Part shown: positions 41,206 to 52,790 of the stretch, one piece after another
Layout of the letters: every line of letters begins with the position of its first letter
Numbering within the stretch: position 1 is the stretch's first letter
Assembly (NCBI GenBank): GCA_946894095.1
Contig: OX335651.1
Location: forward strand, 4,362,501 to 4,426,500
DNA from: Incurvaria masculella
Taxonomy: Eukaryota; Arthropoda; Insecta; Lepidoptera; Incurvariidae
DNA length: 64,000 nt
Direction of reading: 5' to 3'
Program-made: the position numbers and the translations under genes
Notes under the pieces: model-generated
Told to the model about the DNA's origin: nothing
Databases searched by the model: none
Seen by the model: the letters and a program-made list of their open reading frames with translations, nothing else

Positions 41206-44091
41206 AGTTTGTGACGTACCTTGTTATAGTTTGACTACCAAAAGATTAAATACATGAAATGAAAAGGCACAAATGCAACGATGCGAAATTTTATTTCGAA
41301 AATTTCGTCTATTTTCGAGACTCCTATGAATGCAAGTCGCATCTAGTGGCTGCGAGGAATATTGGTTTTACCACAGCGAAGGGTCGTAATATTTTTGCGA
41401 AGAATAAAACAACAGGGATTTTCCCATAAACGGAGCAAGTTGAAATCTCTTGAAAGGATTGTTTCTCAGAGCTCGTGTTCTTTACAATGTAGTGACGTGT
41501 TTCATGAAACCGTTGTATTGTTTTAGATTACATGAAGCAACAGTTTTCAAATATAAGTGACTGATAATAAAACGAATGATTTAGAACCAATACATGAAGC
41601 ATCAGTTTGACGGTTGTGATAACTGTGACGGTTGTGACAGTAAGTGATAGTAAAACGAATCAAAAGTTTAGAAAAAGTACTTACATTTGCATGTTATGCA
41701 AAGTTAACAGACAAATATAACGAACAACGTAGAAAAAATTTTGTTTCAATCCTATCAAATTTCACATAATTATTACCAAAATACGGCCATTCATGATAAT
41801 TTGATGATTAGAGGACTGAAAAAACTTTTTCTTTAGAGCATGCTCGTGTAATTTGAGAAATGTTTCGATGGCATCCAGTTTTACCTATGAAACGACGTGA
41901 CGAATTGTCAGGAAAATAAATTTTCGATTGGGGCAGTAATCCAAAATCCTATAAGTCATAGCACGAGATAATTTAATGTTAAGTATCAGAACTGTTTCAA
42001 CATCGCGTTAAATAATTGGGACATGTAATTTCGGGAAAAGGAGTCGTAGTGGACACAGAAAAGATTTCCGCAGTGAATCAATAATCGAAATGAGATCGTA
42101 AAGATCATTTTCTGCAATTGAACTTCCAAGATATAATTGTATCTGAGTCTTTGGTATAACGTATAACGTTTCTACTTCTAATGTAGAAATAATTAAAGGT
42201 TAATGAACTGACTCGTATCGAGGAAGGACCATTTTTTATGGAACTTGACAAATAAAGCTAATAACACACCCACATTGGCCTAAAGTACCATTTAGATGAT
42301 TGCTTTGTGCTAATTTGTTGGAATAAGCTAAATGACAAATATTACTTATTTCTAATGTTTCCTACTTAAACACCTTCCAAAGCTCTATGAAATAGGCCTA
42401 AATTTCAGTCCGAAGCCCGGGGACAACAAGAACATGGCGGTTAGACCTGGACTCATCCTGGCAAGCCTGCCAGGATTACTGCGAGCTTACGGAAACTCTA
42501 CTTTGCCCGCATCTATGCCCATTGCGTGTTGTCGAAGCGGTATTTACAATGTTACTATTAAAATTATTATTCTACAAAATATTTTATTTATTTAGACTTA
42601 AACTTATTTATAAAACTGGCTCTCCCACTTTCAGCAGGTCTATTCCTGGAATTCCGTAATCAGGAATGAGGAATCTTGAGTCTAGAAAACAGTTTTTATA
42701 GCGGCTTTCGCAAAGGGTTTTTTTTTGACGGAAACCATCGATTAAATTTAAATACTGCTTCGGAATCTCTCCGTCAAGAAAATCTCTCCGTCAAGAAAAG
42801 AAAATAATTGATAACAGCTATAAAAACTATTTTTTTCTCGACTCAGGACACCTTAGCAGGGCAGCCTTTTTACAACCAACAAATAAGTATTATAGATTGG
42901 GTTGACTGGTTGACTCGGAACACACTCGTTGAACGATAGTATAACGAGGAGAGGGACAGCATTATACAACTCGGAGGAAAATTATCCATGGTAGAGCATG
43001 GAGATGAAGAAATAACATTCTTTTCACCTCCATGTGGTAGAGACGAGAGAGCCTAGTGACTTGCGACAGATTGTAATGTCGTGCGAGATGACGTGCGGTC
43101 ACGCAATTTTCTTATTCTGCAAAGAGCGCTCAACTATTTATTAGCTCTGAAAATTGCCAGCAACAATCTTAGCAAGTTTCCGTGTAGGCTCAACGTAAAG
43201 CCTCTCAATGGATCCGGGCCGCTACCAATGTCAGCTTTTGATGAAAATTTAATCAAGCAATCTGAAATGAGGCTTCGTGAATATTAATTTTGTAATTAAT
43301 CCGATGATTAATGTGTGCATTTAAATGATAATTTAATCTCATTCATTTTTGATGTAACAATGGTTAAATGGTGTGTTCATATTTCTACGAAATGGTGTGT
43401 TTGAATAAAGGCAGAATGCTTAATTGAAAAAAATTCGCCATCTCAATTCAAAATTGGTAATTTAGCAGACGTGCAACGTAAAAACGGAGTAGATGTAAAA
43501 ATGGCTCAAAATTTTATACCTAGCTTTAATTTTTGGTTCAAACACTTTAAATTGAAAAACTAAATTTAAAAAAAATGTTATGATGCCAAATTACTCATTA
43601 TTGAAAGATAATATTTGATGTTTTTTCGCCGTCCCCAAAAAAATTATCCCCATAATCTTTTATTCTAGTCTAATATCTTCTAATATTGATAAATCGTATT
43701 AGGTACTAGAGTTTCTCCAACTAACCCGAAACATCACGATAATAAATACATGTGCATCACGATTAGTTATCAGTGCACTGAGCCAGGCGCAGTGATAACT
43801 TTTAAGATGCAATTTCCCGCAAGCAAAAGCTACTGCACAACATGTTTTTTCCAGACCAATTATGTACCAACGTACATATAAGTCATGGTTCCATTAGAAG
43901 GCTTAGCTATAAAATTGCACCGATTGCGCGTGCGCCGAGCGTCGCCGTCAACTTTCTGTACCCGTTTCTCTACACCGGTCTCGGGCCTACGACCAGTCGC
44001 ACGTGACATTGACCGCTGACGGGACGGGTCTGCTCGCTCAGCCGAGTATAGTCCGTTTCTGGTCTTAAGGGCGATTAAGATATCCACACTA
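41206..44091. other. long AT-rich stretch, no recognised gene
   Basis: 2.9 kb of largely unique AT-rich DNA. Noted: a 9-bp hairpin ATCCTGGCA/TGCCAGGAT near 42,453, a tandem duplicate ATCTCTCCGTCAAGAAAA near 42,765-42,800, and a 75-codon GC-richer minus frame at 43,860-44,087 with no motif. The 68-codon frame at 43,081-43,287 is unsupported. Confidence 0.35.
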
Positions 44092-44235
44092 ATATCATAA
44101 ATGCAAAACCAACTCTGTCTGTTGCGGTTCCATGCCTAAACCGTTGAAGCCATTTTCTGGACCTTGAAGAAGAAAATAGGCTACCTTTTGAGGTGAAAAT
44201 TTTACTCGAAGAGGGAGAAATAAGGAATGAAAGTT
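44092..44235 (+). repeat. possible common insect repeat fragment
   Basis: The phrase CTCTGTCTGTTGCGG...CATGCCTAAACCGTTGAA, followed by AAATAGGCTACCTTTTGA, has the form of a repeat I remember from lepidopteran genomes (CGCCTAAACC..TGAA..ATAGGCTAC). Only one copy is in this window, so the call rests on memory. Confidence 0.35.
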
Positions 44236-44252
44236 TATATGGGGAACTCATA

Positions 44253-44658
44253 GCGGCTCGTAGCCTAGTGGCGCGTGGACTGGCCTAGCGTACCAGATAC
44301 CTGGGTTCAATACCGACATGCACCACTGTCTTTCTCTTTCCGAGTTCGATAAGTGCATTTTCATCACGAATGCGAGCTGCTCCATGGTTCGGAATTATGT
44401 AAAACTGTAGGTCCCCTTGCCCTACTAGGTGGTAGGGTTTAAACCCGCCCGGGTTGGTACCATCGCATTGGATGAAAAGATGGTCGAAGCGGCAATGAAA
44501 AATTGTCCGTGTTTTCCATCCAGTTCAATGTAGCCGTGCTCATAAAGGGAAGGTCCTGGCATGGCACCAAATTCCTTCGGGAATGTGGTGTATTGGGCTA
44601 ATATCATAACGGTAGTTGTGTTATTAGCCATCCATGTCGGGTCGCATAAAAAAAAAAT
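44253..44658 (+). mobile_element. tRNA-headed SINE, full length reference copy
   Basis: The head is GCGGCTCGTAGCCTAGTGGC (A box TAGCCTAGTGG) and GGGTTCAATACC (B box). The linker is GACATGCACCACTGTCTTTC and TTCCGAGTTCGATAAG. The body has GAATGCGAGCTGCTCCATGG, GGTAGGGTTTAAACCCGCCC, GTTGGTACCATCGCATTGGA, GGTCGAAGCGGCAATGAAA and TTCCATCCAGTTCAATGTAG. The tail has CCTTCGGGAATGTGGTGT and TTAGCCATCCATGTCGGGTC then an A run. Everything after the head matches the 5S-headed copies. Confidence 0.9.
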
Positions 44659-44756
44659 CATATCCAGAAAATAATTCGACCCGCCTTCAGTCCAAAACGA
44701 CATTGACCTGAGCGGAGCCGGGTACCTCAGCTATTTCTTATAACTTGCCAACCACT

Positions 44757-44912
44757 TACCCGATTTCTATGTGTATTTGATCAACGTCTAGGATCTCTGG
44801 GAGCAGTCAGGTTCGGGATGGGTTACCGTTTTCGATGTTGAGGCTGGCTGTGGTTTGGAGTACACGTAAAACTTAAGATCCTATCGGTACTTACTTACTA
44901 GGTATGTAATAT
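44757..44912 (+). mobile_element. 5S-headed SINE fragment
   Basis: TCAGGTTCGGGATGGGTTACCG corresponds to the 5S box C region, followed by TGAGGCTGGCTGTGGTTTGG, ACACGTAAAAC and ACTTACTTACTAGGT of the proximal body. It stops there; upstream 5S sequence is eroded. Confidence 0.55.
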
Positions 44913-45826
44913 TGCATTGCAAGTGCAGAAAGGTTATGGAGACACATGCTTTTTTTTTGCCACCAAATGTTTCCGAAGCTCTAAATGGAAATGATTTGAT
45001 GTTTCTCATTCATTCTTACGATCTTGATAAAATTTGGTAGATGGATACATTGTCCTAGACAGGCTTTTTGAACCGGCCCTTTGGGCAACTTTTTAACCAT
45101 GAAATAATTCAGCCCGACATTAACCCGAGCGGAACCGCAACTAGTTAAAAATAAAAAGCGCTAGTTGACACTAGTTGTACGCCATATCAAATGAAAACTC
45201 TAATGAAAAGATTATTCCAATATTTGGGGCCCGTACGCCCCTCGTGCATATACTACACTAGGAATTCACACAAAATAATAATTTGTAGACTATCAGAAGT
45301 TCTTTACAAAAAGAAATATAATGTAATCTTCATGCGAGCGGAAGTCAACATTATCCTTAAAAGCTTACGTTCTTTACAAAGGACCTAAACTATGTCCTGT
45401 TCCGAAGTAATATGTCTTGTTCAAATATTTATATCAAAAAGGGCTCCAGAAATATAGGGCCTTCTAGAGAGAAATAAATATTCCAAGTTTGATATTAAAA
45501 GTGGCTCTCTTTTACCCCTTTCGCTCTGAGCCAATGTCACGCACTTTTGCTTATACATATACATTGTGTACTTAGTAACATATTTTGCTATCCCTTTTCA
45601 GATCTTAACTTAATTTTATTAATACAAGAAAACCTCGTTTTATTGGTTGTTTTATTTTATTGTTGATTAATGTAGGTTAGTGCTTACAATGGTATTTTTA
45701 ATGAAATACATAATAGAGTACACACATAGAGTATTATCTTATTTATCAAAAAATGCGACTTTTGTCCAAACTAATAATTAAAAAATAATAATATTAATAA
45801 TTTATATTTCTCTGGGTTTTATGCAT
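44913..45826. other. no recognised feature
   Basis: AT-rich. A 65-codon frame at 45,191-45,388 is unsupported. Confidence 0.35.
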
Positions 45827-46002
45827 AATGGGCAGCTCGTAGCATAGATTCGCAGGGAGTTGCCTTACATGCCATGGGTCCGTGTTTTTCATCCATTCAA
45901 TATAGCCGGGTTGACAGAGGAAATGACCTGGAATTGCACCTAATCCCTTCGGGAATGCGGTGGATGTACCATTAGCTATCAATTGCAGGTTACATAAAAA
46001 CA
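45827..46002 (+). mobile_element. internally deleted SINE
   Basis: The head GGCAGCTCGTAGCATAG...CATGCCATGGGT joins directly to the distal body CCGTGTTTTTCATCCATTCA, TATAGCCGGGTTG, GACCTGGAATTGCACCTAAT, CCTTCGGGAATGCGGTG and TTAGCTATCAATTGCAGGTT. About 200 bp of the middle is deleted. Confidence 0.7.
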
Positions 46003-46579
46003 CATGCTTAGCTATCTAGCATCACTCCGGGACACCAAAGCAGTTTGGAGGTGTAACCATGGTACATTAACTCTCCAAGTGAACAGCTAATTGAGCAAAT
46101 AAATGTGACGTTTACTTGCATTTCATACCATGCTAAATGATATATTTCAGTTTACGTGGCCGAATAAAACGTCGTTTAATAGATAGGATGGTTTATAAAT
46201 GCAGCAAAACGTCAGATTTAATCACTCACTTGCCTATTCACCCGGGGAGTTAAGTTATGATGTTAACCCCTCTTATGACGCTCCGTCGATGGGGTAAAAA
46301 CATTTCGGCCCAGAGCGATATCGCGCACCGGGAAACCGTAAGTATGCTAATATGTAATGTGAATAACCACAGTATAGCACGGCTTTTAAAAAGGAAGACC
46401 CAGACGGAATTTCAAGAATGTGGACCTGTCTAACACTGTAAACATACCTTATAATGGATCCATTGATTTTAATAGAGAGACAGAATGATATTATCAGAAA
46501 GTCGATTTAGAAAACCGTTACGACAAAAAAGAAAAATACAGTTTACAAACATACCACTGCTTGTCAAATGTATGACTCT
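46003..46579. other. mostly unique DNA
   Basis: GTAACCATGGTACATTAACT at about 46,055 resembles GTTACCATGGTAAATTAACT at about 49,391, a possible minor shared repeat. No ORF. Confidence 0.35.
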
Positions 46580-46742
46580 AAGCATGGTTTTCACCAAGTG
46601 CTGATTAATTTTAATCGAAGCTTAAAGGGCCTTTATTACGAAAGTGCTAATTATCTTGTACTGGTATTGATTGCAAGCTGCTAAGAAGGGCCTTTAATAT
46701 GTAGCGATTAAGCTAATCATCAGTAGGTGTAAAAGGCCCTAA
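46580..46742 (+). repeat. dispersed ~165-bp repeat, copy 2 of 2
   Basis: Partner of 5,585-5,752. AAGGGCCTTTATTAC near the start and AAAAGGCCCTAAAT at the end are roughly inverted, supporting a small MITE. Confidence 0.6.
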
Positions 46743-47368
46743 ATCGTGATATAGTTATATCATTAAAGGTAATGTGCATATATGACATACATACTTATGA
46801 ACAATGATTTTAAGTATTTTAAATACGTTTCCAGTTAGTTCATGAAATATCGTCAACAATATATGTGCATTCAATGTGATAGAGGGCGCAGTGAATTTGT
46901 TGATTTATCACTGTGGCTTAGTGCTACGTACCTTGAACTCTGGGTATTCGCTTCTAAAAACCGTAGTATACCAACATCAGAGTTCATAAGTCCCTTATGA
47001 TCTAAGGAGATGCTCTCAAGATATCCAATGTTGCCATAAATGCCTCCTAATAGTATCCACAGCGGACTAGGGTTTAATACTACTCGAAGTAATATATGGG
47101 CGGGTCGGTTCAGAGATACACACTAACTCAGCGTCCCAGAAGTGGAATATATCAACATTTTTTCCTCTCCGGTCTAACCAGGGAAACATTATTTGCGCCG
47201 GGAGTGTAGGCAGATTTTTTTGGTGATATTAAATCGGGGATGAAAAGTATTTAAATTGTGTCGGGTTTTGTAACTTCCGGGAAAAAATCCCGATTAAATG
47301 TTATCGTATGTAATCAGGTAAAATTAATTATCATGCTATTAAATAAGGCAAATGCGTTCTAATAATTT
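46743..47368. other. no recognised feature
   Basis: Unique AT-rich DNA. Confidence 0.3.
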
Positions 47369-47804
47369 TAGGGTTCCGTACCCAAAGGGTACCATCCGTC
47401 ACGTGTGACGACAATATCAAGTGCGTCGGCGGAAAGCAGTGGTTCCGTCCCGCTGAGGGCTGGGAGGACTGGAGAAAAAAATGGAGAGGTATATGTCCAG
47501 CAGTGGACGCAAACACGCTGACTGACTGGCTGACCCAAAGGGTGCCAACGCAACCCTATTACTAAACCTCCACTATCCATCCGTCCGTCCGTCCGTCCGT
47601 CCGTTCGTCCGTTCGTCCGCCCGTCTGTCACAGGGCTGTATCTCATGAACCGTCAATGAAATCAGCTGAAATTTTCACAGAGTATGTTATTATTTTGCCG
47701 CTTTAACAAAAAATCAGTAAATTAAAACTTAAATTAAATTAAAGGGGTTCCCCATAAAAAAAAGGATGTTTTGGTGTTAATTTTGGACGATGGTACGGAA
47801 CCCT
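47369..47804 (+). mobile_element. (GTCC)n element split by a LINE insertion
   Basis: TAGGGTTCCGTACCCAAAGGGT is interrupted, then resumes as ACCCAAAGGGTGCCAACGCA with the (CCGT)n run, TGTCACAGGGCTGTATCTCA and the end GGTACGGAACCCTTATC. The 142-bp insert is described separately. Confidence 0.85.
47391..47532 (+). mobile_element. tiny RTE-like LINE 3' insertion with 11-bp TSD
   Basis: Flanked by ACCCAAAGGGT at 47,380-47,390 and 47,533-47,543. It carries AAGCAGTGGTTCCGTCCCGC, GAGGACTGGAG and TATGTCCAGCAGTGGACGCA, the complement-matched 3' end seen at 10,321 and 30,639, and ends in TGACTGACTGGCTG. Confidence 0.9.
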
Positions 47805-48424
47805 TATCATTGTTTCTTTATTACGAAATTCTCCTTTTTTCAAGAATTTTTGGTTGACCAAAGGCTATTAAATCCATTCAATTTTGCATCAACCAAACAT
47901 ACATCAAAAATTTTATTTAATGTTATTACGAGTCAGTTGAAAGCCTGTGCATTCATTATCAATACCTTTTAATATTTGTTTTATTTTTTGTCACTATAAA
48001 TCATATGAATAAAAATGTTTTCTTTCGCTCTACGTCCTTGGCGAATATGTGCAGTGGATACAAAAAATCGTGAAGAAATACAAATAAAATAAGAAAGGTA
48101 AAATGATCATACTGTTTTAGGTAGTAACATAACCTTACCTAACCCAGCCGGTGTGTATATGTGTCTAGATAACCCGATCGCTAACCGAACAGAAGATGTA
48201 TTCAAACTGTTTCGGAGGAACAGTAGGAAAATTATAGAAAACGAACCGTCTAAATCCACGGCACACAATAAACTGAATGTAAAATTACATAATTAAAAAC
48301 AAACACCGAGTTGGGTTTACTCTACAAATCCACAACAAGCCTTCTCTCAATCCTTCTCACATTAGCAGCGTCGGCAGCAAAATATTTCTCGTATTTTCAG
48401 CGTTGTTGCCGACTCTGCTGAAGC
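47805..48424. other. no recognised feature
   Basis: Unique AT-rich DNA; a 60-codon frame at 47,790-47,972 is unsupported. Confidence 0.3.
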
Positions 48425-48800
48425 CATAGGCTTAGAATGTAAAGACATACTCAGTCAACTGACGGATGAGACCAAAATCGTTTCATACAAAATGTACTGA
48501 ACATTCTTTTTATGCTCATAAAAAAATCTAAATGTGTAGCTTCAAAATAATGATCTGAAGTTATGTTTTTAGTTTTACTTTGAAATATTGAGGAAAAGTT
48601 AAGTAATTTGATTAACAAAGAATGGGTCATCCCTTATTTACCATCGAAAAAGGGTTTTTGTCCGGGTTTTTTTACTCCCGTTCACTAACGATCTGAGCGT
48701 CTATAGATGCTCAGATCAGCATCCTTCCTTTAAGGAAAACCATAGAAAAATCATGAAGATTTCACAAAAAAATATTTCACATTCCATGAGCGCGACCATA
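48425..48800 (-). repeat. dispersed ~360-bp repeat, copy 2 of 2
   Basis: Inverse of 19,109-19,466. It carries an extra perfect-stem insertion-like piece ATCTGAGC-GTCTATAGAT-GCTCAGAT near 48,690-48,717, absent from copy 1. Confidence 0.75.
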
Positions 48801-49578
48801 ACGATTTCTAAAGCTGTTTTATCGGACAGATGTGTTCCATCTCCCTCTAACTCGCGGTAGTGGTACCTGAGTTAACGTCTCACTCCCACGCTTCGTTCGT
48901 CTTGTAAGCACAGCACGCAATGCTAGGTCTATGGCTGAAGCCGTCTCGCCGCGACGACAGCGCCCGCTTTATGTGGTATTTACTCGTCTAACTTTCAGAA
49001 ATTCCCTGCGAACTAGATGCTATTGCCTGTATTTCAGTACGAGCAAACCCGCAAACCTTTCAGTCAAATTGTATGTCAACTGAAAACCGACATTTATAAA
49101 CATTGCATTTTACTTATTTGACATATTATTTGTTATTGGGTGTAATATACATGTTTACGCAGTTGCTTCGAGTGAAAGTAACTCACTAATACCATAACAA
49201 TCACTGAAAATTCCATACCCAAAAATTGTAAAACATACCACCCATCAAGCCGCTTCCCCGGAGGAGTAGGCAGATATGACAGAGCGCCATACGGTATGAT
49301 CACAGCATACTTCTTTCGCTTCCTCTTCAGAAATACACATTTACATACATGGTCTGCGGTTACGGATGATGCGTAATTGCATCAAACTGGGGGTTACCAT
49401 GGTAAATTAACTCGCCTGTTGACCAAGCAAGTGAGTAATCTTAAATTTGTTTCCCCATTCATTCATCACCCATTCGCTCCTCACGTCCAATCCATCTTAA
49501 CTCAAGCTCTCTTAAGCTCTCAAACGCGTTAATATAGATGGCGCCACAGTCGTTCGTCACTTTTTCTCCAGTAACATT
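48801..49578. other. no recognised feature
   Basis: 48,840-48,980 is moderately CpG-rich. No supported frame. Confidence 0.3.
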
Positions 49579-49668
49579 TTTTTTATGCGGGTCGCATGGA
49601 TGGCTAATACACCACATTCCCGAAGGAATTAGGTGCCATGCCAGGACCTTCCCTTTATGAGCCTATCC
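49579..49668 (-). mobile_element. SINE tail fragment
   Basis: T run, GGGTCGCATGGATGGCTAAT, CACATTCCCGAAGGAATTAG and GTGCCATGCCAGGACCTTCC, complement of the distal SINE (tRNA-headed subfamily variant). Confidence 0.75.
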
Positions 49669-50801
49669 AAACATAGGAAGTTACAAACTGTAACAGTGTT
49701 GGCGAGAACTTTAAGCAATTGTGTGTATTATGTCATGATACCATGTAAATAAAAGGCTGTAAATAAATGAAGTTGCAAATTTTTGCTCACATCCTCAGAT
49801 TAATCTCATATATTAGTGCTTATTTTTAAATTCTTGTATGAGATTAAATACAAAACCGATAAATGTGCTCGCCACTACAGTTAGAGCTTGTAACTTCATA
49901 ACTTTAAAGAGTTATAGCAGAAATAGCTACGAACAATTGTGGCGCCATCTACTTTGACGCACACACCCCCTTAACCCAGCTATTGTTGAGCTTTTCGGTA
50001 CATTCAGCAAACTTTAGATTCAGAGTCTTGAGAAAACTATTCATTATCCTTTCTAAAATGTATACTAAATTGATCGGCTAAAATAATAAAAAACTCCTCT
50101 TTTGTATAATTTTATAAATATGCAAAATAAAAAAAACCACCTCGCTTTTGCGATATCCTAACACAAAATAATTTTAATAGCCTCCCCTCTCCAAAAAAAC
50201 AATTTAATTTAAATTAGTCGCGCTCGGGGCCGCAGCCTCCACCGCGTCTCGCCTCATAATTCTTTGCCTATAATAATTAAGTTTAATATCGCCGAGGATT
50301 TGTCCCGTAAATTATTTCTGAGGAGCCAGTTATTCGGCGGAGAATGCGAGAGGTGTGATGTTACCAACTACCAAAGCCGCGACTTGTCGCAAACTTACAC
50401 ATTGTTGTCGTGACTCTAATCTCGTGTTGGTGGCTCGGTAGTATTTAATCTAATGCTGTTGAGGTTACAATCTCCATGTACATACATTACTGTCATCTTT
50501 AATCATTTCGATACACAAATAGAAGCCTTTTTAACCCGACTGCGCAAGAAGGAGGTATGTTTTTCGAGCGTATGTATGTATATTTGTTTGGCACGCTCTG
50601 CAGCCTAGACGACTTGATAGATTTTAGCTTGAGAGGTGAGATGTGAATCCTAGTGTGGGAGCCAGGGCTTAAAATATGACCTGTTCATCAAAACTAAGTT
50701 CTGTAATCCATGGTTGTAATTATACCGATGTATGTAATATTAATAACAAATAAAATTGTTTTACTTTTTTAAACATTGAATTATATATTATTCAAGTTAT
50801 T
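49669..50801. other. mostly unique DNA; possible repeat near 50,540
   Basis: CCCGACTGCGCAAGAAGGAG, ATGTTTTTCGAGCGTATGTA and CTGCAGCCTAGACGACTTGA (50,538-50,630) resemble a repeat I remember from Lepidoptera; there is no second copy here. The rest is AT-rich without frames. Confidence 0.35.
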
Positions 50802-51106
50802 AGGGTTCCGTACCAAAAGGGCGCCAACCGGAACCCTATTACTAAGCCTCCGTTGTCCGTCCGTACGTCCGCCCGTCCGTCCGTCCGTCCGTCTGTCACA
50901 GGGCTGTATCTCATGAACCGTAATAGTTGGCAGCTGAAATTTTCACAGCGTGTGTATTGTTTTGCCGCTATAATAACAAATAGGTAGAATAAAAATAAAA
51001 AAATTAAAGGAGGGTCCCATACAAAAAACGTGATTTGTTTGTGTTAAATCTTGTACGTTGGTACGGAACCCTTCGTGTGCGAGTCCGACTCGCACTTGGC
51101 CTGTTT
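50802..51106 (+). mobile_element. (GTCC)n microsatellite element
   Basis: Complete: AGGGTTCCGTACC start, GGAACCCTATTACTAAGCCT, (CCGT)n, TGTCACAGGGCTGTATCTCA, GCCGCTATAATAACAAATAG, GGTACGGAACCCTTCGTGTG and CGAGTCCGACTCGCACTTGG end. Confidence 0.85.
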
Positions 51107-51869
51107 TCTGAACCAGAACTCAACAATATTACCACATGCATCATATCTACCTCACCACCTACACTTTACAATTTAAATGCGACAAACTGAACCCGACTAC
51201 ATCAAACGCGTCTTTAAGATGGATACGATATGGTGAAACACAATTAGGTCCCCCCCTCGGACGAGCCGAGTGCCGTAATGCTATTCACCCCATTTCTCCG
51301 CTTCGACGGATTCAATTTGGCGAATATTATGACACTCCATCGGCCGCGTTCGCCAAATATTGTGCGTACGTTGAAATATGTCGCCGAGACGTGAATTCGC
51401 CTGAATACCGCGCTTGCCTGCCGTGAGATTTACTGTACTTAACGACGCATCTTTTTTAAATAATTTCACAACGGGGCGTTCTCTGTAAATGTTTAAGTAT
51501 TTTTATACTAAAACTACACAATCTTCCATCTACTCAGTTTTGTAAAATTATCTGCCAAAATTTAAAAAAAAATTGTTTGTAAAAATATGTTGAAATGATT
51601 CCATGCCGGTTGAACCATCGTGACTTTGTTTACTTTTCTTATGTTCTTTTTTATCCGATTGTATTTAATTATTTTTTTATGGCATAGATTTAAGCCAAAA
51701 TATATCTACATAATTATATTACTTCAATTAACTCTAACTGAATTGTTTACGAATTTACACAGCATTTACGCGTTTTGCAAATTTCTGGGTTAAAATTGAT
51801 TGGATATCTGCAAAAAAAGTGTTTTCATGTATTTGGACTTCGATGTTAACACATACTTTTTTTTTATTC
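51107..51869. other. unique DNA with one weak ORF
   Basis: A 96-codon ATG frame at 51,136-51,426 ends in a Cys-containing peptide (YCAYVEICRRDVNSPEYRAC) and lies in a locally GC-richer block. TTTGGCGAA and TTCGCCAAA at 51,317-51,357 form an inverted pair inside it. I do not recognise the product; it starts 30 bp after a repeat element. Confidence 0.25.
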
Positions 51870-52010
51870 ATCATCCATAGACAGTACACTGCACTCGGAT
51901 TTGTCATATTTTAGCATTGGCCAGTTTAGCAAAACAAAACACAGCGAAGAAGAACTGGAAAGAAACTCCGCTGTTTTTTTTTTTCAACGTCCACTTAGTC
52001 TAAGTTTACA
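51870..52010 (+). repeat. repeat with GAAGAAGA...AAGAAACTCC motif, copy 1 of 2
   Basis: TACACTGCACTCGGATTTGTCAT...AGCGAAGAAGAACTGGAAAG and AAACTCCGCTG followed by a T run parallels 56,785-56,890 (TTACACACTCGGATTCGTCA, GGCGAAGAAGAGCCGACAAG, AAACTTCGTC). The arrangement resembles a LINE 3' segment common in Lepidoptera (memory-based). Confidence 0.5.
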
Positions 52011-52509
52011 AAAGTGTTTGTCAATTATTTGAACAAAAACATAGGTAAAACACTAAATTAACATGAATACACAAAATTTACAATCCATGCCGTATGCAAC
52101 AGTTCATGACAAATATCATTTTATTTGCAAAGACAATCCCCTCCAACTAATATGTTGCCAATTGGAGCAGGCCAGTCCCCACAAACAGCACCCATTCACG
52201 AGCATCACGCTGGGCACAACCATTACCTCTTTCAACCATATTTTAGGGAAAGAGATAACCTGAGCCAAGCGTCACCGTAAGCAAGGGCCTTTAAGCGATG
52301 CACTGCTCCAGTGGGAACACAACACTGTGAAACACTTGCACATTAGGTTTTAATACTATGAGTTTTGTCATAAACTACTACTGTCAGCTGACCACATAGT
52401 TACATATCCCTTTAAATGCTACCACCTACAGAAAATTAAGAGTATAATGTTTTGAGAGCAGCCCTATCAATAAAGTAATAATAGATTCCTATATGAGATT
52501 TTTTACTGT
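52011..52509. other. no recognised feature
   Basis: A 66-codon frame at 52,063-52,263 is unsupported. Confidence 0.3.
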
Positions 52510-52790
52510 CATGATGTAGCCTTCCTGGGGGCCATGCCAGGGCCTTTAATTTTTGAGCACGACTACAATTCACTGGATTCAAAATACTAAATTTTGACCA
52601 TCTTTTCGGGCGGGCTAAACTCTATACTACGCTAGGGGAAGGGGACCTTCAGTTTGCCATAGATTACGGAACATTACGAACCATGGAACAGCTGATATTC
52701 TTTACGAAATTTATACAACCTTGAACCTATAGGATCTTGCACTAGAGGCAAATCCCGCGCCCTGAGTTACGAGGCATTCTAAAATTCACG
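52510..52790 (-). mobile_element. SINE, diverged, tRNA-type head
   Basis: Complement order: GGGGCCATGCCAGGGCCTTT, TTTTTGAGCACGACTACAAT, TTTTGACCATCTTTTCGGG, GGGGAAGGGGACCTTCAGTT, CGAACCATGGAACAGCTG and a head with TTGAACCTATAGGATC and GAGGCAAATCCCGCG. Confidence 0.65.

Noticed and set aside
44253..44325. Genuine tRNA gene
   Set aside because: A and B boxes are present but the acceptor and anticodon stems do not form, and the head is fused to the SINE body.
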